A stretch of 64,000 nucleotides of DNA from Cryptomeria japonica (taxonomy: Eukaryota; Streptophyta; Pinopsida; Cupressales; Cupressaceae), in contig NC_081415.1 of NCBI RefSeq assembly GCF_030272615.1, forward strand, positions 624,401,740 through 624,465,739, read 5' to 3'. Of this stretch, positions 35,387 through 47,225 are shown piece by piece (positions within the stretch are counted from its first letter, which is position 1; each line of letters starts with the position of its first letter). The translations under genes were made by a program, and so were the position numbers. The notes under the pieces are model-generated. The model saw only the letters and a program-made list of their open reading frames with translations. It made no database searches and was not told the DNA's origin.

Positions 35387-36145
35387 TGATGTAGGAGCAT
35401 CCCCGGTTCTTGGAAATCTTGCATCAACCAAAAATATTTCCTTTTCGTTTTGCTTTCTATTTTACAGTTTTAGCATTTCATTCTATATTTTATAGAATTG
35501 GCTCACTGGATCTTGAGGAGTACTATTTTTTCTTAGGGACCTGATCATGTACCTTATATCTAAATCGTGGAGCTTTTGGATCATTTTCCAGCAAGTTATC
35601 GCTACTGGTTTCCGAGACAGTTTTCTGGTAACGATTGCCTGGACCTATTTGCATTTGTAATCTACCGGATCCCTTTCATAGCTTGGAGAGCCCTGAGAAT
35701 TAATTCTGATGTTACTTGGTATGTGGTCAACCTTCCCTTTGATCTGCACTTCATCTTTGGATTTTTCAGAGGAATTTATTTGGCGGAGGCCGACCTTGTT
35801 GTTTTTACACGTTAGGTCTTGTTCTTCCGAATTTGATCGCTTTTTGGGCTGACCGGATCCCCTTGGATTGTATAAATCATTGTAATTGAGCATTAGAATG
35901 AAGGTCAGTTAAGATATAGAACATAGAAGATAGATCTTAGGATTTGAGGTCCCAATTGTGACCTAATCTGTAATTAAGCATATTTTAGCAGGTCAGTGAA
36001 CCGGTTGATTGTATAAAATTTTCATGGTATAATTTAATCAATTCTACAGTGCCTCCATAATATCCTTGTGTTTTCATTGTGTTTACTCTTGCTGACCGGT
36101 CTAGATTGATCTCTTTAAGGTCTCTCCTAATCGATGACCGCAACA
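35387..36145 (+). repeat. 5' LTR of gypsy chromovirus
   Basis: About 759 bp, taken from TGATGTAGGAGCATC to CCGCAACA, where the primer site follows two bases later. It aligns with 40744-41527 over its length: TTGGCTCAC(T/C)GGATCTTG near the start and GGTCTCTCCTAA / GGTCCCTCCTAA near the end. The left boundary could be three bases to the right. Confidence 0.8.
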
Positions 36146-36147
36146 AG

Positions 36148-36159
36148 TGGCATCAGAGC
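36148..36159 (+). other. Primer binding site, gypsy chromovirus
   Basis: TGGCATCAGAGC, the Met-tRNA type with a T-to-C change (TGGTATCAGAGC), two bases after the 5' LTR. Confidence 0.85.
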
Positions 36160-36199
36160 GATTTTTTCATTCTAGAGATCGCGTTGTAGCTACAGAGGA

Positions 36200-37790
36200 C
36201 TGGCGTGAAGATAGTGCGAAGAGAAAATAGGAATGGTGGAGTACATGGGAATGTAGACCCTGCTGTGATGGAAATGTTACAAGGAATTGCAACTCAGCTG
36301 CAAGCCATTGAGATAGCCCAGAGAAGAGGCTAACATATTGAAGATGTGAGCGAAGATGAAGGAGAAGAAGCCCCAGTAGAGCAAGTAAACCCATTGGCAA
36401 TTGATCTGGATGAAGAGAGATTTTTTAGGGTTTTGAGTAGGGTGAATACTAGACCATATTTTACCACACTGGAATATGATAAAAATTTGGATTCAGATGA
36501 ATTGATGGATTGGATCTTGGAGATGGAGAAATATTTTTATTTTGAGAACACTATAGAGGAAAGAAAGGTGAAATATGCTCATACCCAGTTGAAGGGTCAT
36601 GCATCTCTTTTATGGGAGAGTTTGCAAGTTGATAGACAAAGAATAGGTAAAGACAAGATCAAGACATGGGATCAGATGGTTGCTAAGTTGAAATTAAAAT
36701 TTATGCTAGTTGATTATCAAGTGAATTTGTTTCGAAAGTTGCAGAATTTGAGGTAGAAAAAATCTAATGTGAAGGAGTACATTAAAGCATTTTACAAGCT
36801 GAATATCAGATCTAGACATGTTGATGATGGTTGAACAAGTTTCAAGATATTTGAATGGATTGTGGATTTCTATACAAGATGAACTCAGTTTGATCAAGTT
36901 GCAGAGTGTGGAAGAAGCTTACTAGTATGCCCTGAAAACATAAGAGAAGTTGAACAAAAGACATGAGCAAAGGTAGAGAGGTAGAGGTGGAAGGTTTTCT
37001 AGAGGAGTATTTAAAGGAGGAATAGGATATACCAAAGGAAGAGGAACCTATATGGATTAGAACAAGGACAAGGAAGTGAGCAAAGAAGGTAATTCATACC
37101 GAAAGGATGATAGAAATTTCTATCGGAGGAGAGAAACAAATGGGTACAGGAATTAGACTTTTGGAAAAGATGGCATGAGACAAGACAAGAGAGTGTTTAG
37201 AGGAACACGCTATAAATGTGGAGGAGAAGAACATCATTCTTTCAAATGTAAGAAGATAGATAATATCGGGAGAACAACTGTGGTGTAAGAAAGCCCCACC
37301 GGATCAGCTAATAAACTAAGAGATGGAGAACTATTGATGATGAGGAGAGCTTTGTGTTATATTGGAGGAGATGAAGTGCCCTTGTAGAGGAATAATTTGT
37401 TCAAGACCAGATGTAAGGTATCTGGTAAGTGTTGTAAAGTTGTTATTGATAGTGGCAATTCAGATAATCTTGTTTCAGAAGATATGGTGAATAAGTTGAA
37501 TTTGGAAACATTGAAACACCCTAAGCCTTATCGGATAGCATGGATTAAGGATGATCAAAAGTTGTTGGTAAATGAGCAATGTTTGGTGAAATTAAAAATT
37601 GGGAATTATCATGATGAAGTCTTATGTGATATTATGGCTATGGATATTTGTCATCTTTTGTTGGGTAGACCTTGGCAGTTTGATAGATAGGCAATACATA
37701 CTGGGAGAAAGAACATATACACTATAGTAGCAAATGGGATGAAACAAACCTTGTTACCCTTTGAGGAACCCCTGAAAAAGTGAAGTATGT
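36200..37790 (+). pseudogene. Chromovirus gag and aspartic protease, decayed
   Basis: Gag is clearest at 36346-36756: LDSDELMDWILEMEKYF, then KVKYAHTQLKGHASLLWESL, the retrotransposon gag domain. Further downstream, 36970-37140 is Arg/Gly-rich, and near 37210 a zinc knuckle reads RYKCGGEEHHSFKC, in which the first Cys of C-x2-C-x4-H-x4-C has become Arg. The protease (37397-37690, other frame) keeps VVIDSGNSDNLVS with the catalytic Asp-Ser-Gly and ends with HLLLGRPWQFDR. Stops and at least one frameshift lie between gag and protease. The N-terminal start is uncertain; the first long open stretch begins at a GTG, so the true ATG is probably upstream near 36230. Confidence 0.85.
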
Positions 37791-39638
37791 ATGAATGCTA
37801 CAATTTTCTAGGTAGATGGAAGGAAATTCTTGGATGGAATGAGACATGCGAATGTGTATTTTGCCTTAGTTCCTAAGAAGACTGAGTATCCGGACCATGA
37901 AAAAGAACAACTAGAAGAGATAAAGTAGATACTGACAGAGTATGTAGACATCATTTCAGATAATGTGCCTAATAGATTACCACTTGTAAGAAGTATCAGT
38001 CATTGTATAGACCTAGTTCATGGAGCTAGTTTGCCTAACAAAGTTGTACACTTGTTGACACTGACGGAGAATGAAGAGTTGAATATACAAGTGCAAGAAT
38101 TGTTGAAGAAAGGTTTTCTAAGACAAAGTTTGAGTCCCTGTGCAGTACCAGTAGTATTAACACCTAAGATGAATGGAGAATGGAGGATGGGTACCGATTC
38201 TAGAGAAATAAACAAGATCATAGTGAAGTATCGGTTTCATTTACCTAGGATGGATGACATAATAGATTGTTTGAGTGGAGCCAAATATTACACAAAGATA
38301 GACTTGAAGAGTGGATATCATCATATCAGAATTAGAGAAGGAGATGAGTGGAAGACCACATTCAAGACAAATGAAGGATCATATGAATGGTTGGTGATTC
38401 CTTTTGGGTTGACTAATGCACCTAGTACTTTCATGAGGTTGATGAATGAGGTATTGAAGAAATTCTTGGGTAAGTTTGCTATTTTATATTTGGATGACAT
38501 TCTGATTTTCAGTAAGACAAAAGAGGAGCATTTGTTGCATTTAAGACAAATTTTGTAGAGGTTGAGAGAAGAAAAGTTGTTGATAAATCTTAAGAAGTGA
38601 ACTTTCATGAAGGAAGAGTTAGTCTATTTGGGATTTGTGATAGTTGTGGATGGTTTGAAGATGGGCCCTAAGAAAGTAAAAGCAATTGTTGAATGGCCTA
38701 CATCGGAGAGCATTGGAGAGGTAAGATCATTTTATGGATTGGCTAGTTTCTATAGGAAGTTTATCAGAAATTTCAGTTTAGTTTGTAACCCTATGACTGA
38801 GACAATGAGGGGAGATAGGAAGGAATTAAAGTGGACAACCGGAGAAAACAAAAGTTTTGAGTTGCTGAAACCGAAAGTGAATGAGCAACCTATGTTATCT
38901 TTACCGGATTTCAAGAAAGTGTTTCAAGTAGATTGTGATGCAAGTGGAACTGCAATTGGAGCCATATTGAGTCAGGAAGGGAGAGCAGTAGCTTATTTCA
39001 GTGAGACATTGAATGATGACAAGAGGAGATATTTAGTGTATGATCAATAATTTTATGCCATAGTTCAAGCCTTGAATTAATGGAGATATTACCTATTTCC
39101 TAAGGAGTTTGTATTGTATACTGATCATCAAGCCTTGCAGTATTTAAACAGTTAGACTATGTTGAATCATTGACATATGAGATGGGTAGAATTTTTAAAG
39201 AGTTATACCTTTGTATTAAAGCATAGAAGTTGGAAATCTAACAAAGTTGTTGATGCATTGAGTAGAAGGAGGAATTTTTTGATAGAAATGAGGGTGACAA
39301 TATTAGGATTTGAGGAGTTTAAGACCTTGTATGATGATGATGCAAATTTTGCAGAACCTTGGAAAGCATGTAGAGAACCGTTTATGGTAGATAGAAGCAA
39401 GTGGTTGGATTAATTCATTCAAGATGGGATGTTATTCAGAAGAGTCCAGTTGTGCATACCTAAGAGTTCTATGAGGGAGAATCTGATAAAGGAGAAGCGT
39501 AGTGGAGGATTAGCCAGACACTTTGGTATTGACAAGACAACTGCATTGGTGAGTGAGAATTACTTTTGGCCTCAGATTCATAAAGATGTTAGGAAACTTG
39601 TGCAGAGTTGTAGATTGTCAATTGGCAAAAGGCAGTAG
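37791..39638 (+). pseudogene. Chromovirus reverse transcriptase, RNase H and integrase N-terminus, decayed
   Basis: One frame from 37965 to 39638 with several in-frame stops. RT motifs: RMGTDSREINKIIVKYRF, DLKSGYHHIRI, FGLTNAPSTFMRLMN and the catalytic YLDDILIFSK, all with key residues kept. RNase H: FQVDCDASGTAIGAILSQ, YTDHQALQYL, then KVVDALSRR. The integrase zinc-binding region at 39429-39638 is altered (EKRSGGLARHFGI, where family members have His at the Arg; the CxxC follows only after a frame change near 39630). Confidence 0.88.
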
Positions 39639-39639
39639 T

Positions 39640-40720
39640 CATAATGTAGGATTGTATAAACCTTTGATAGTACTGGAGAGGCCTTGGGAGGATATAAGCA
39701 TGGATTCTATATTTGTGGTAGTGGATAGATTCTTGAAGATGGCTCATTTCATACCTTGTAAGAAAACATCAGATGAACTGTATATAGATGACCTATTTTT
39801 CAAGGAAGTGGTAAGGTTGCATGGATTACCTAAGAGCATAGTTTTAGACAGAGATACTAAGTTTATTGGTTATTTTTGGAGAACACTTTGGAAAAAGATG
39901 AAGACAGATTTGAAATTCAGTTCTACTTTTCACCCATAGATTGATGAATATATAGAAGTAGTAAACCAGAGCTTGGGAAATTCGTTTAGATGCTTAGTTG
40001 GAGAGAAAACTAGAAGTTGGGATTTGATTCTTACACAAGAAAATTTTGCCCACAATAATTCAATGAATAGGAGTACCGAAATAACACATTTTGAGATTGT
40101 TACTGGAGCACACCCTACAGGTATATCGGAATCAAGAGATGTTAGTAATGAAGACAAGTAGAGTGCAGAGGCACAAGAATTTGTAGATCACATGAAGGCC
40201 TTTCATATTCAGGTTAAGAAGCATTTGGAGGATATTAACAACAAGTATAAGGAGAAAGAAGATGAAAAGAGAAGACACAAGGAACTTGAAGTTGCTGATG
40301 AAGTGATGGTGTATCTGAGAAAAGAGAGATTTCCAGTTGGAACCTATAACAAGTTGCAAATGAGGAAGTTTGGACCTTGTAAGATCTTGAGGAAGTTCAG
40401 TTCCGGAAATGCATATGTAGTGGAGTTACTGGATAATTTGAGTATTTCACTTATATTTAACCTTGCAGATCTACACCAGTATCATGAATCAGAATTTAGT
40501 GAGGACAGGATTGCAAACTTGCAGAAATAGTTGCCCCAGATGGGGCCAGATCAAATTGAAGATATTTTGATAGTAGGATTGGATGTAGCACCCAGAGTAG
40601 ACAGTATAAGGAGTATCTTATAAAATTGAAGGACAGACCAGTTGAAGATTCATCTTGGATTTCTTAGGCAGAGGTGAAATGCCTTGGTTTTCATTTGACC
40701 CTGGCAAAGTAAGAGACCCA
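39640..40720 (+). pseudogene. Chromovirus integrase core and chromodomain, decayed
   Basis: Integrase core: PWEDISMD joined directly to SIFVVVDRF, which drops about 14 residues normally between these blocks in plant chromoviruses (inferred deletion of about 40 bases). Later motifs are [13 protein letters not shown] and a Glu region near 39950 (IDEYIEVVNQSLG). GPCKILRKF and YVVELLDN follow in the C-terminal domain. After a frameshift near 40570 a chromodomain can be read at about 40590-40680 (RQYKEYLIKLKDRPVEDSSW, with KLK where KWK is usual, then a TAG). In living elements this domain guides integration to chromatin; here it is broken. Confidence 0.85.
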
Positions 40721-40743
40721 CTTTTTTAGCAACTTTGGATGTC

Positions 40744-41527
40744 TAATGCAGGAGCATCCCCAGTTCTTGGTAATCTTGCATCAAGCAAAAATATTTCTTT
40801 TTGTTTGTTTTTGTCTTACAGTTTCAATATTTCATTTTGCATTTCCATGCATTGGCTCACCGGATCTTGTGGATTTGGATTTAGCTTGAGGACATGATCA
40901 TAGCCCTTATTCCTAACCCATAGAGTGTTTGGATCATTTTCTGGTAAGTTATTGATTATGGATTCCGAGACAATTTTTTGGCACTGGAAGCATTTAGACC
41001 TATTTGTATTGGTGAATCTATTAGATCTCTTTTGTATCTTGAAGAGCCCTCTGCATTGATTCCAATTTTCCTTGGCATTTGGTCAATCTTCCCTTTGATC
41101 CTCACTTCATCCTTTGGATTTTCTGGAGGAGTCTCTTTGGTGGAGGCTGACCTATTTGTTTTACACGTTTAGTCTTGTTCTTCGACATTTGATCCTTTTA
41201 TGGGTCGACTGGATCTTCTTGGATCATATAAATCGCTATAATTGAGCATTAGAAGTTAGTAAGAGGAAATCAGATAGAATATACTATATATATCTTAGGT
41301 TTGGAAATCAGGGAGTGACATGTTCTATATTTAAGCAGGTTTGTAGCAGGTCGGTGAGCCGAATCTTGTAACTTGGATGTTATCGGTTATCTATAATCAG
41401 TTTCCCTGATCTAATAAATTTAGTTTTGCATTTCCTCCATCATAGTTTCTTGTTTCCATTGTGTTTACTCTGTCTACCTAGTCCGGATTGATCTCTTTGA
41501 GGTCCCTCCTAAGTGGTGACTACACCA
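40744..41527 (+). repeat. 3' LTR of gypsy chromovirus
   Basis: About 784 bp, from TAATGCAGGAGCATC (a TG-to-TA change relative to the 5' LTR) to GACTACACCA. The base before it is not a clear polypurine tract; GGATGTC precedes it, so the tract has decayed or the boundary is slightly off. Confidence 0.78.
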
Positions 41528-43193
41528 TAGGATCTCCTAGCATTGCTACTAGGCAACACTCACTATCATTCATTAATCATATAACTTATCATATAAAGAT
41601 CTATGCTAGGTTCATTTTAAAGCACGAAATGAAATATTCCTATGACAACGTTCATAAAGAATGAGAAGATGCATTTAATCTATATGTGTACATTCACTTA
41701 AAAGATATCTATTAATCCAAATGCATCTATTACAATACTCCTATTACAACCTTTTCCACTTGGAAAATTTATTTACAAATATCCCTTCAAATATGAATAT
41801 AATTATACAATTACATATTCTCTTAGATTGCTTCTAGAAGACACATAACAATTACATTACAAAATTAGAACAATCTATATATAAATATAGAATCACTGGA
41901 ACACACTTAGGTAAGATCTATCCAGTTGCTCATGAACAAGAACTCATGAGAAAAACCACAATGGATGGTTAAAGACTACAACCCAACCATGTGGAACTAG
42001 CAGGTCCACACTCGTGTTGGAAAGAGACACAAGGCCCCAAAAAATAAACAAAAAAGGTAGGGGTAAAAGAACTGAACTCAAACCACAACCAAGATACACA
42101 AGATAAGGAAGTAAGGATGCAAACCAAAGAAACATCCAAAGAACATCTGAAAAGATATCCAAAGAAACGATAACAATATAAACCTTCAAAGGACTAACAA
42201 AGACACAAAGAGGCTTACACATAAAATGAACAACACAATAGGAAACTAGGGTACATACAAAGAGTTTTTCATCACATAGCCTCTCATGAGTTACCCTTAC
42301 AATCTTACCCTCTCCTAACTCCAGAACCAAGCCCTGAGAGAGAACTCATGAGGTATTGTACAATCCATTCATGAAGACAAGGTACTACACAACATGCTAG
42401 TTCCAACATCTCTTCAAACAGATAGGCCTATCCAATCTCATCTTCTTTCTATATGAGCACATGAGACCATGAGTGAAGCACAAAAAATGATATTATTATT
42501 TTGTATAACCCAGCCCAAAGTTCTATTAATAATGTTACCCCTTATTAATCTACTCTCCTATGGGTTACGTTGACAGCCAATTAGGGCCCCAACCCCCATA
42601 GTAAGCCACTCCCACTTAATTAACCTAGCTATCCTAACACATAAAGTTCAAATAGAAATCACTCCAACATAAATCCCCTATCAAGCTTAGATAAAATAAC
42701 TGAAATAGGACTTTCCATGCTAACCCTATCAACAAGGGTTAAGTCTTGAAATTGAAACTAAAGCGTAAATCACCAAATTATTCCACAACTAGGCATGGGA
42801 ATGGGAAAATTAACACAAATCAAATCCAATGGTATTAAGAACTCAACATTACATGAAAAACATATTACTGGGCCTACTCAAGCCTCTAGAATTGATCAAA
42901 AATAATATAGAATCAAACAACTCAATCAAAACCCAAAACCAATGATTTTGTGCATCCATATAATCCTATTGCGCATCTATTACATCCTCTTGAGCACATG
43001 CTTCATATTTTTGCACATATGTTATATATCAATTGTTTTGCTTTTGCAACTTATTCATGTTAATATATACTCAATTCTTGCGCCTTCATAATAAAGACTA
43101 GTCATGAGAACAAGAAAACTTGACAGTAAAAAACGGGAAACAAAAAGACTAAAGAAAAAATCTAATCAAAACCCATTGGAGAAGGGTCTGATA
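41528..43193. other. Unassigned region between two retroelements
   Basis: A/T-rich with no recognised gene or repeat. A 128-codon minus-strand ORF at 41944-42330 is strongly hydrophobic (FLWFASLLPYLVYLGCGLSS) and could be read as membrane segments, but it has no domain, no codon-like conservation to compare with and no neighbouring exons, so it is not called as a gene. The stretch is flanked by ATAT just before the copia LTR at 43194. Confidence 0.45.
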
Positions 43194-44611
43194 TGTTGGC
43201 ATTTGCACGAAGATTGCATTAATGAAATGTTATGTTGTCATTGATGTCAATTGTAACTGGTAATGATATTGTTATAATGATGTTTTGTAATCGGTAGGAA
43301 GAGCTAGTGAAGGGAACTGTAACCGGTAGGTGAGTTTGTGGAGTGAACCCCTATTGCTAAGTATTAGAGAGTTGAACCGGTAAACCCAACCTATTGATTT
43401 GATAAACCCTAACTGATTAAGTTTGGTGAATTGGTTATATTGGTTTATGATCTGATGATGACCGGTAATGATTATGCCACGTATGCATATTGTATGAGAA
43501 GAGTTTCAAAGTGTTTTTGGCGTGTTGAGATAATGCTCTTTATCTTGGGAATGAGCAAGTATATTGCATGTAATGAAAAACGCGTGATGAGTTACTGAGT
43601 TTGATGAAGCGGTGATAAGTAGTGGTCGAGGCTTTCTTGAGTGATGTGCAAAGATTGTTAAGTAATCCAATGGTCATACTTGAACCGATTTTTTTGTAAT
43701 CTCTATGTGAGAATTAGGTTTTTGTTGTGTTACTAACCTATTGATTTGTTTAGAAGGTCAATGAGTTTTTTTGTTTAAGAGTTGGAAAAGTTTTAGTTGA
43801 GTGCGTGGTTGTTGAACTAGATGATGTATTTGCAGTTTGTGTAAAGGCAGATAGGAGCATGAAAAGGATCTGAACAAGAAACTGTAGTGCTATTCAAATA
43901 GATCTGCAAACTCCTATTGTTTTCTAACAATTACAACAGTTAAAATCCTTTAACTGGGTAAGCTCGAACAAGCTTAGTGTTATTCAAATCCTCTAAATAG
44001 GTGGTCCGTTAGCTTGGATTTCAAATCCTCTACCGCAGTTACTCCTCACAGGGTATTGCTTCAAATAGGGCATTATAGTCAATCCCTTAACCCAATGGTC
44101 CCTAACAGGATCTGTTCTTAACAGGACTTTTTGTAAAAGCTTTAACAGGCTTGGCTCCTAATAGGGCGAACTTTAGAAGAGTTCAGATAGTTAACCTATG
44201 AGTCTCATGTCACCGTGGTTTTTCCCATTTGGGTTTCCACGTCAAAAATATTGTGTCAAGTGGTGAATTTTTTTGTGGTTATGTTTACTATGGTTAAATT
44301 GCTTAACTGCTTAATCCACTTTGATATGTTATGATAACTGACAACAATCTGAAATGAGGTTTTACTTATGTTAGTAAAGTATTTGGATGTTTGTGAGTTT
44401 CAAGTTGTTTACTGTTAATCTGTTAACAGTCAACCAGTTAAAGTTGGCATTGATATTGCATTTATAGTTCAGTGGTTTAACTTGTCGGTTTATAGTTTAC
44501 TTTGAGAGGTCAATTCTGAGATTGGTAAAAGCTATTATCATTTTTTCTATCTATTGATTCACCCCTCATCTTAGGAGTTGACCAGATCCTTATTCTTTCA
44601 TCATACCATCA
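43194..44611 (+). repeat. 5' LTR of copia element 2
   Basis: Begins TGTTGGCATTTGC and ends CATACCATCA; 1418 bp. It holds ACCGGTA-type words at 43255-43470, repeated CCTCTAAC(C)GGGT-like words at 43950-44170, and a GTGGTTTTTCCCATTTGGG then TTTCCACG block near 44215-44245 with dyad symmetry. It aligns with 49146-50476. Confidence 0.92.
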
Positions 44612-44613
44612 AT

Positions 44614-44625
44614 TGGTATCAGAGC
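44614..44625 (+). other. Primer binding site, copia element 2
   Basis: TGGTATCAGAGC, a perfect initiator Met-tRNA match, two bases after the 5' LTR. Confidence 0.9.
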
Positions 44626-44681
44626 TTCTCGGGTCCTCTAAGGTCTAAGCCTAACAACTTGAGGTAAAGATCTTGTAGAAC

Positions 44682-47225
44682 ATGATGAAGAAGGAAGGTC
44701 CAAAGTTTAATAGAGAGAACTATAGAATATGGAGTGATAGAATGAAAATTTATATCAAGAGTCCAGGAAGTCAATACTGGGAACATGTTGGTACTCAATA
44801 TGTTGTACCTAGTAGGATTATTATTGATGATCAGAAATAAGAACAACAAGAAAACAATCAAGCACTAGAGGATATTATCAGTTCTTTGTCTGATGTAGAG
44901 TATGTAGATGACCATGGTCTAGAGACTGCATATGAGGTATGTAGGAAACTTGAAGAGATTTATAGTGGTTGTGAACATGTGAAGATTTCCAAAGAAGAGA
45001 GTCTAAGAAGAAAGTTTGATGACATGCAGATGGCTCAAGGTGATAGTATACAACAATATGGTCAAAGGATAAAAGAGATAGTTGGTGACATCAAGGGTGC
45101 TGGTGGTAAAGTGGGAGATGCCACAGTGATTAGTAAGGTGTTGATAACCCTGCTACTAGTCTACGCTATCCGAGTTGCAGCCATTCAGGAGCTAAAGTCA
45201 ATTGACAAAACTAAGGTAATTCTTGACTCCATCATTGGTAAGCTTACTGCTTTTGAATTAAATGGTTATGATGGCACTGTTCAGAAATATGAGTCTGCAT
45301 TTAGAGCTTCAATTTCTAACCCATCTATGAGGAAAAGTAGAGATGTCAGTCACACTTATGATTCTAGATCCAGCAGAGAAGTTGATGATGAAGACAGTTT
45401 GGTTGAGATTGAAGCATTGTTGGCCAAGCGGTTGTCCAGAGGTACCGATAAATATAGAGGTAAATTACCTTTGAAATGTTTTGCATGCAACAAGATTGGA
45501 CACATTACAACTAAGTGTCCTAATGGTGATAATGGGAACAAGCGAGAGAAGTTCAAAAATTACAAGGGAAAAAGAAAAATTGATTGTCTTATTGCAGTTG
45601 ATGGTGTTAATATGATGAGGAATCTGAGGGTGATGATAATGAAGACATTGTTTTTGTGGCCATTAAAGAGGAGACATCTGATCAGAAGGCTTTAGTTTCT
45701 CACATAGATAATTCTGATGATTGGATCATTGACATTGGTTGTTCACATCATATGACCGGTGACCGGAGCAAATTTCTTTCTTTGAAGGAATTTGATGGCA
45801 GAGTTGTGAGATTTGGTAATTACTCGCCCTACATGGTTAAAGGTAAGGGAACTATTTCTCTTAATGTAAAGAGTAGTGCAGATGATGTCTACTGGGTTGA
45901 AGGTCTAAAGCACAATCTTTTAAGTGTTGCTCAACTAAATGATAGAGGATATCCATTGGAGTTTAAGAATAGTATGTGCAAAATCTATGGGAACAAAGGT
46001 GAACTGATTGCAAATGGCAAATAGACTAAAGGTAACCTGTTTTACCCGAATCCTAAAGTCAGCAACTATTTAATTGCTAAAGTAGATGATAGTGGTCTTT
46101 GGCATAGGATACTTTTTAATATAAATTTTAATAACATTGTTAAAGTGAGTAAGTCCAAGACAGTGAGAAATTTGCCTCATTTGGACAAATTGGTTAATGC
46201 TTTATGTAAGGAATGTCAGTTGGGAAAGATGACATCCTCAACTTTTAAGAGAAAATCTTTTTTAGTAGAACATCTATTAGATTTGGTTCATACAGACCTT
46301 TGTGGACCAATAAGGATTAAAACTATTCAAGTTGACATATATTTTATGATCTTCACTGATGATTTTTCAAGAATGATGTGGGTCACATTCTTGAAGGATA
46401 AAACAGAAGCCTTCAGTAAGTTCAAGGCATTCAAGGCCTTAGCTAAAAACGAGAGTGGTAAGAAAATAAAGTGTCTGAGGACTGATCAAGGCGATGAATT
46501 TACTTCTGAGGAATTCACTAGATCTTGTGAATAAAATGGTAACAAATGACAACTTTTTGTACCGAGGACACCACAATAGAATGGTATTGTAGAGAGGAAC
46601 AACTGATCAGTTGTTGAAGCTGCTAGGATGATGTTGATACAAGGAGGTGTAGTGAAAATTTTCTAGAGAGAAGCTATCAGTACAACTATCTTACACTATG
46701 AACTAGATTTGAGTAAAAAGAGGTAAGGATAAGACTCATTATGGATACTAGTATGGTATATCACCTAATGTTTGTTATTTTAAGATATTTGGCAAAAAAT
46801 GTTTTATTAAGAGAGGTGACTATGTTAGTAAGTTTGAGGCTAAAAGTGATGAAGGTATATTTCTTGGTTATTCCACCAAGAGTAAGGCCTACAAATGTTA
46901 TAACAACCAGACACAAAGAATCATTGAGAGTGTTGATGTTTGAGTGGATGAGTATCTTGAAGTCTCAGGGAAAACTAGTGTGGAGAAAAAGGATGAATAT
47001 CCTTGCATTCTATTTTTGGAACCAGAACCTATGAAACCTGAAATTGGTAAAGAGAATGTTGTTGTACCAGTTCAACCAGAACAGGTAGATTTAGAAGAAG
47101 ATGATGATAATAAAGAAGATGAACCTGGCGATAATGATAATATTATTCCAAGGTATGTGAGACTCAATCACAATCCTGACCAAATTATTGGAGATAAAGA
47201 TGTTGGAGTGTTAACTAGAAGATGA
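44682..47225 (+). pseudogene. Copia element 2 gag, protease and integrase, decayed
   Basis: Gag starts at the ATG at 44682 and has a TAA at 44838. The zinc knuckle is intact (CFACNKIGHITTKC, near 45477). A frameshift near 45600-45650 precedes the protease, whose site reads DIGCSHHMTG: the usual Ser of Asp-Ser-Gly is Ile. The pre-integrase region reads WHRILFN where a His is expected at the Asn. Integrase continues with LVHTDLCGP, MIFTDDFSRMMWV and a stretch of stops from 46532 (including Q-to-stop changes in RTPQ-NGIVERNN). Frames shift again before 47226. An acidic linker (about 47090-47130) precedes RT, as is usual for copia pol. Confidence 0.88.

Larger units (their letters stand above)
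35387..41527 (+). mobile_element. Ty3/gypsy chromovirus, complete but decayed
   Basis: LTRs flank gag, protease, RT, RNase H, integrase and a chromodomain, in the RT-before-integrase order of Ty3/gypsy; the C-terminal chromodomain identifies a chromovirus. LTRs are clearly diverged (for example GATGTAGGAGCATCCCCGG against AATGCAGGAGCATCCCCAG), so the copy is old. No matching target duplication was found: the left flank is T-rich (ATTTT) and the right flank is TAGGA. This may reflect recombination between elements, or boundaries misread by a few bases. Confidence 0.9.

Noticed and set aside
41944-42330. Hydrophobic 128-codon minus-strand ORF
   Set aside because: No domain, no repeat elsewhere in the window, and hydrophobicity is easily produced by T-rich DNA. 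Kept only as a remark.
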